In this document: positions 6,825 to 9,024 of the stretch, in pieces
Layout of the letters: every line of letters begins with the position of its first letter
How positions within the stretch are numbered: position 1 is the first letter of the stretch
Source of the DNA: Cyanobacteriota bacterium
GTDB taxonomy: Bacteria > Cyanobacteriota > Cyanobacteriia > Phormidesmidales > Phormidesmidaceae
DNA: 9,024 bases
Assembly: GCA_027619675.1 (NCBI GenBank)
Contig: JAQCHG010000035.1
Coordinates: 1 to 9,024 of the forward strand
Reading direction: 5' to 3'
The notes under the pieces: model-generated
The model's input: only the letters and a program-made list of their open reading frames with translations
Database searches by the model: none
Told to the model about the DNA's origin: nothing
Program-made: the position numbers and the translations under genes

Positions 6825-6854
6825 TAATGCACCAGGAAATAATGCACCAGGAAA
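6825..6854. repeat. 15-bp perfect tandem repeat
   Basis: TAATGCACCAGGAAA occurs twice in direct succession (6825-6839 and 6840-6854) without mismatch, about 115 bp before the CHAT start codon. Candidate double binding site or recent duplication. Confidence 0.75.
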
Positions 6855-6936
6855 CTGAGGCGCACTAGGCACTGAAGCCCCTTGCCCAATGGAAACGCCG
6901 AGAATTTGGGGGTATCTTGCGTACGTTCTCGTCAAC

Positions 6937-6961
6937 TTCACATCCGATTCACAACTGTGAA
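6937..6961. promoter_or_regulatory. TTCACA/TGTGAA operator-like palindrome
   Basis: TTCACA (6948-6953), 2 bp, then TGTGAA (6956-6961) form a 14-bp near-palindrome that ends 7 bp before the CHAT ATG. A third half-site TTCACA lies at 6937-6942, 11 bp (one helical turn) from the second. A protein bound here would cover the translation start region. The arrangement is not the CRP geometry. Confidence 0.4.
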
Positions 6962-6968
6962 AGATGCC

Positions 6969-9024
6969 ATGGTGAAACCCGCAGAACGGATCACAAGACC
7001 GAGCAGCCGTAGACGGGATTGGGGGGCGATCGCCCTGGGGGGGTTACTGACCTGGCTTGGGCTCGTCCCCTGGCCCCTGGCGGCGGGGGCACAAACGGCA
7101 ATCCCGCCCCTAGAACAGGCGGCCCAATGGACCGCCGCCGCGACCACTGCCTATGACCAGGGGGACTACGATACGGCGATCGCCCTCATGACAGCGGCGC
7201 TGGATCTGTATCGGCAAACCCTTGGGGAGCATCATCCCTACATCGCCACGGTCTTGATCAGCTTGGCCCGTCTGCATCAGGCCCTGGGGCAGAGCCCCGC
7301 CGCCATTGAACACTATGAAGCGGCGATCGCCCTGTTGCAGACCCGCGAGGAGGACGCCAACCAACAGGCCCTGGGCGAAGCCCTGGGGGAACTGGGCAGT
7401 GTGTACCAAACCCAGGGTCGCTATGACGAAGCGGCGGATCACCTGCAAGCGGCCCTAGCGGTGCGGCGGGCCACCTTGGGAGTCAGTGATCCCGCCATCG
7501 CCGATGGCTTGAACCGCCTAGCCAGTTTACGGGCTGCCCAGGGGCGCTACGGTGACGCCATTCGAGACTATGGGGCGGCGATCGCCCTGCGGCAGACCCA
7601 ACTGGGGCCAGCTCACCCCGATGTGGGGCAAAGCCTGAATGGGCTGGCGGGGGTCTACCAAGCCCAGGGGCGTTACGACGAGGCCGAAGCGCTGTTTCAA
7701 CAAACCCTGGCCCTCTACCGTCGTGCCTACGGGGCTGACCACCTGTTTGTGGCCACGGTGCTCAACAATTTGGGGTTGCTATATCAAGATCAAGGCCGCT
7801 ACGAGGAAGCCGCAGATTTGTTGCAGCAGGCCCTCACCCTGCGGACGGCCCAACTGCCTGCCAACCATCCCGATTTAGCCGTCAGCGCCAATAATCTCGC
7901 CTTGGCCCAGTGGGGGCTGGGCCGCTACCCCGAAGCGGCGGCGGGGCTGCAACGGGCGATCGCCGCCTATGGCGCGTTAGGCCGCCTGTTGTCCCTGGCC
8001 ACCAGTTGGAACAACCTGGCCCTGGTCTACCACGCCCAGGGGGATGCGGCGGCGGGGTGGATACCCCTGCAAACGGCTTTGACCCTGCGTCAAGAAACCC
8101 TTGGCCCTAGCCATCCTGATGTGGCCCAAACCCTGACCCAGCAGGGGGTGTTGGCCCAAGCCCTGGGGGACACCGCTGGGGCGATCGCGGCCCTAGCGGC
8201 GGGGTTAGCTCTGGAAGAAAACCTGCTGCGGGAAACCCTGGTGCAGTTGGATGATGAGGCCCGACGAGCCTATGTGGCCCAGTTTGTCGGCAACACCTAT
8301 CTGGCGATCGGCCTCGATTTGCAAACCCGCCCGTCCCAACCTGCTGCCACGGACCTGGCCCTGACCACCCTGCTACGGCGCAAGGGACGCCTGCTGGATG
8401 TGGCCGCCCAGCAGCATCGCCAACGCCAGACCTCCACAGCGGCGGATCAGGCCCTGCTGACGGCGTTACAGCAGGTGCAGCGCCAGCGGGCTGCCCTGGT
8501 GTTTAACCCCGGCCCTCTATCCAGCGATGCCTACACCGCCCAACTGACGGCCCTGACCACGGAAGCCCGTCGCCTCCAGGTCCAACTCAGCCCCGATCTC
8601 CAGGCCCAACTGGCCCCGGAGCCACCGGTCACCGTGGCGGCGGTGGCGGCCCAGTTGCCCGCTGATGCCGTTCTGGTGGAATACGTCCGCTATCGTCCCT
8701 TTCGGTTTGGGGGGGCGGGGACCCCCAGCGATCGCTGGGGGGGCGATCGCTACGGCGTCTATCTGCTGTTCCCTGACGGCACCCAGCAAAGCATGGACTT
8801 GGGGGAAGCAGCGGCGATCGATGCCGCCGTGGCCGCCTTTGTGGCGAGCCTACGGGATCCCGCCCGCGATCCTGGTCCCGCCGCCCGCCACCTGTCGGCC
8901 CTGGTGGTGGACCCCATCCAAACCCAGTGGCAGGGTTTTGACCAGGTGCTGATTGCTCCAGACGGGCAACTGAACCGGATTCCCTTCGAGGCCCTACAAA
9001 CCCCAGAGGCCACGTATTTGGTGG
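6969..9024 (+). CDS. Exported TPR-CHAT (caspase-like) protein, 5' part
   Basis: The reading frame is open from ATG 6969 to the right edge, giving 685 residues without the C-terminus. Residues 1-41 form an export signal: basic RPSSRRRDW, a hydrophobic core, and likely cleavage after AAGA. About nine TPRs fill 53-415, with a 42-residue period in the middle and helix motifs such as QGRYDEA (149-155, 233-239) and LGPxHPDVA/G linkers. A helical linker (416-555) leads to the CHAT domain from about 556: LVEYVRYRPF (569-578), YGVYLLFPDG (595-604), LSALVVDPI and VLIAPDGQLNRIPFEAL (660-676), a classic CHAT signature. The catalytic His and Cys of this clan CD peptidase fold lie beyond the window, so activity cannot be judged. 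TPRs usually bind a partner or target. The GTG at 6957 is an alternative start; GAAAG at 6959-6963 is a weak Shine-Dalgarno for the ATG. Eight HIP1 sites lie within the gene. Confidence 0.92.
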   Translation, partial: MVKPAERITRPSSRRRDWGAIALGGLLTWLGLVPWPLAAGAQTAIPPLEQAAQWTAAATTAYDQGDYDTAIALMTAALDLYRQTLGEHHPYIATVLISLARLHQALGQSPAAIEHYEAAIALLQTREEDANQQALGEALGELGSVYQTQGRYDEAADHLQAALAVRRATLGVSDPAIADGLNRLASLRAAQGRYGDAIRDYGAAIALRQTQLGPAHPDVGQSLNGLAGVYQAQGRYDEAEALFQQTLALYRRAYGADHLFVATVLNNLGLLYQDQGRYEEAADLLQQALTLRTAQLPANHPDLAVSANNLALAQWGLGRYPEAAAGLQRAIAAYGALGRLLSLATSWNNLALVYHAQGDAAAGWIPLQTALTLRQETLGPSHPDVAQTLTQQGVLAQALGDTAGAIAALAAGLALEENLLRETLVQLDDEARRAYVAQFVGNTYLAIGLDLQTRPSQPAATDLALTTLLRRKGRLLDVAAQQHRQRQTSTAADQALLTALQQVQRQRAALVFNPGPLSSDAYTAQLTALTTEARRLQVQLSPDLQAQLAPEPPVTVAAVAAQLPADAVLVEYVRYRPFRFGGAGTPSDRWGGDRYGVYLLFPDGTQQSMDLGEAAAIDAAVAAFVASLRDPARDPGPAARHLSALVVDPIQTQWQGFDQVLIAPDGQLNRIPFEALQTPEATYLV

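Larger units (their letters stand above)
6522..6968. other. Divergent control region of the PEP-CTERM and CHAT genes
   Basis: These 447 bp separate two genes that point away from each other, so both promoters should be here. There is no supported gene inside. It contains overlapping inverted repeats near 6644-6684, a PHO-box-like pair at 6708-6726, a 9-bp tandem repeat at 6792-6809, a 15-bp tandem repeat at 6825-6854 and a TTCACA/TGTGAA palindrome at 6948-6961. I could not fix a convincing -35/-10 pair for either gene. Confidence 0.6.

Noticed and set aside
6912..6924. GTA...TAC as an NtcA site before the CHAT gene
   Set aside because: The spacing is 7 nt (GTA-N7-TAC), while NtcA needs GTA-N8-TAC.
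6948..6961. CRP-type site
   Set aside because: The half-sites are in the order TCACA-AC-TGTGA, opposite to TGTGA-N6-TCACA, with the wrong spacing.
7110..8789. Minus-strand frames at 7110-7448, 7527-7742 and 8517-8789
   Set aside because: They oppose the long TPR-CHAT frame and mirror its repeats; no independent support.

Overview
The window is almost certainly from a cyanobacterium. The octamer GCGATCGC (the HIP1 palindrome, a cyanobacterial hallmark) occurs about 17 times in 9 kb. The DNA is G+C-rich, and the gene set fits: MiaE, a signal-peptide-bearing TPR-CHAT protein, and a PEP-CTERM surface protein. I cannot name the genus.

Layout. Five genes lie on the minus strand and one on the plus strand. 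From the left: the 5' part of coaD (pantetheine-phosphate adenylyltransferase, cut by the window edge); miaE (tRNA hydroxylase); a fused ABC exporter (membrane domain plus ATPase); a divergent DUF218/YdcF-like membrane protein; and a large secreted choice-of-anchor I protein with a C-terminal PEP-CTERM signal. A 447-bp divergent intergenic region follows, then a plus-strand gene of at least 685 codons for an exported protein with about nine TPRs and the start of a CHAT (caspase-like) domain. That gene is open at the right edge, so its catalytic His and Cys lie outside the window.

Intergenic DNA carries most of the unusual structure. There is a G-quadruplex-type run of six G-tracts after the ABC gene, and a perfect 24-bp inverted repeat with HIP1 in both arms after the DUF218 gene. 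A clear intrinsic terminator lies after the PEP-CTERM gene. The divergent region holds two short tandem repeats, a PHO-box-like pair, overlapping alternative hairpins and a TTCACA/TGTGAA operator-like palindrome just before the CHAT start codon.

How the genes relate. coaD, miaE and the ABC exporter look like independent housekeeping or transport genes, each with its own spacer. The most interesting unit is the divergent pair at the right: a secreted, probably anchored PEP-CTERM protein and a predicted periplasmic TPR-CHAT protein sharing one control region. Any functional link between them is inference from position only.
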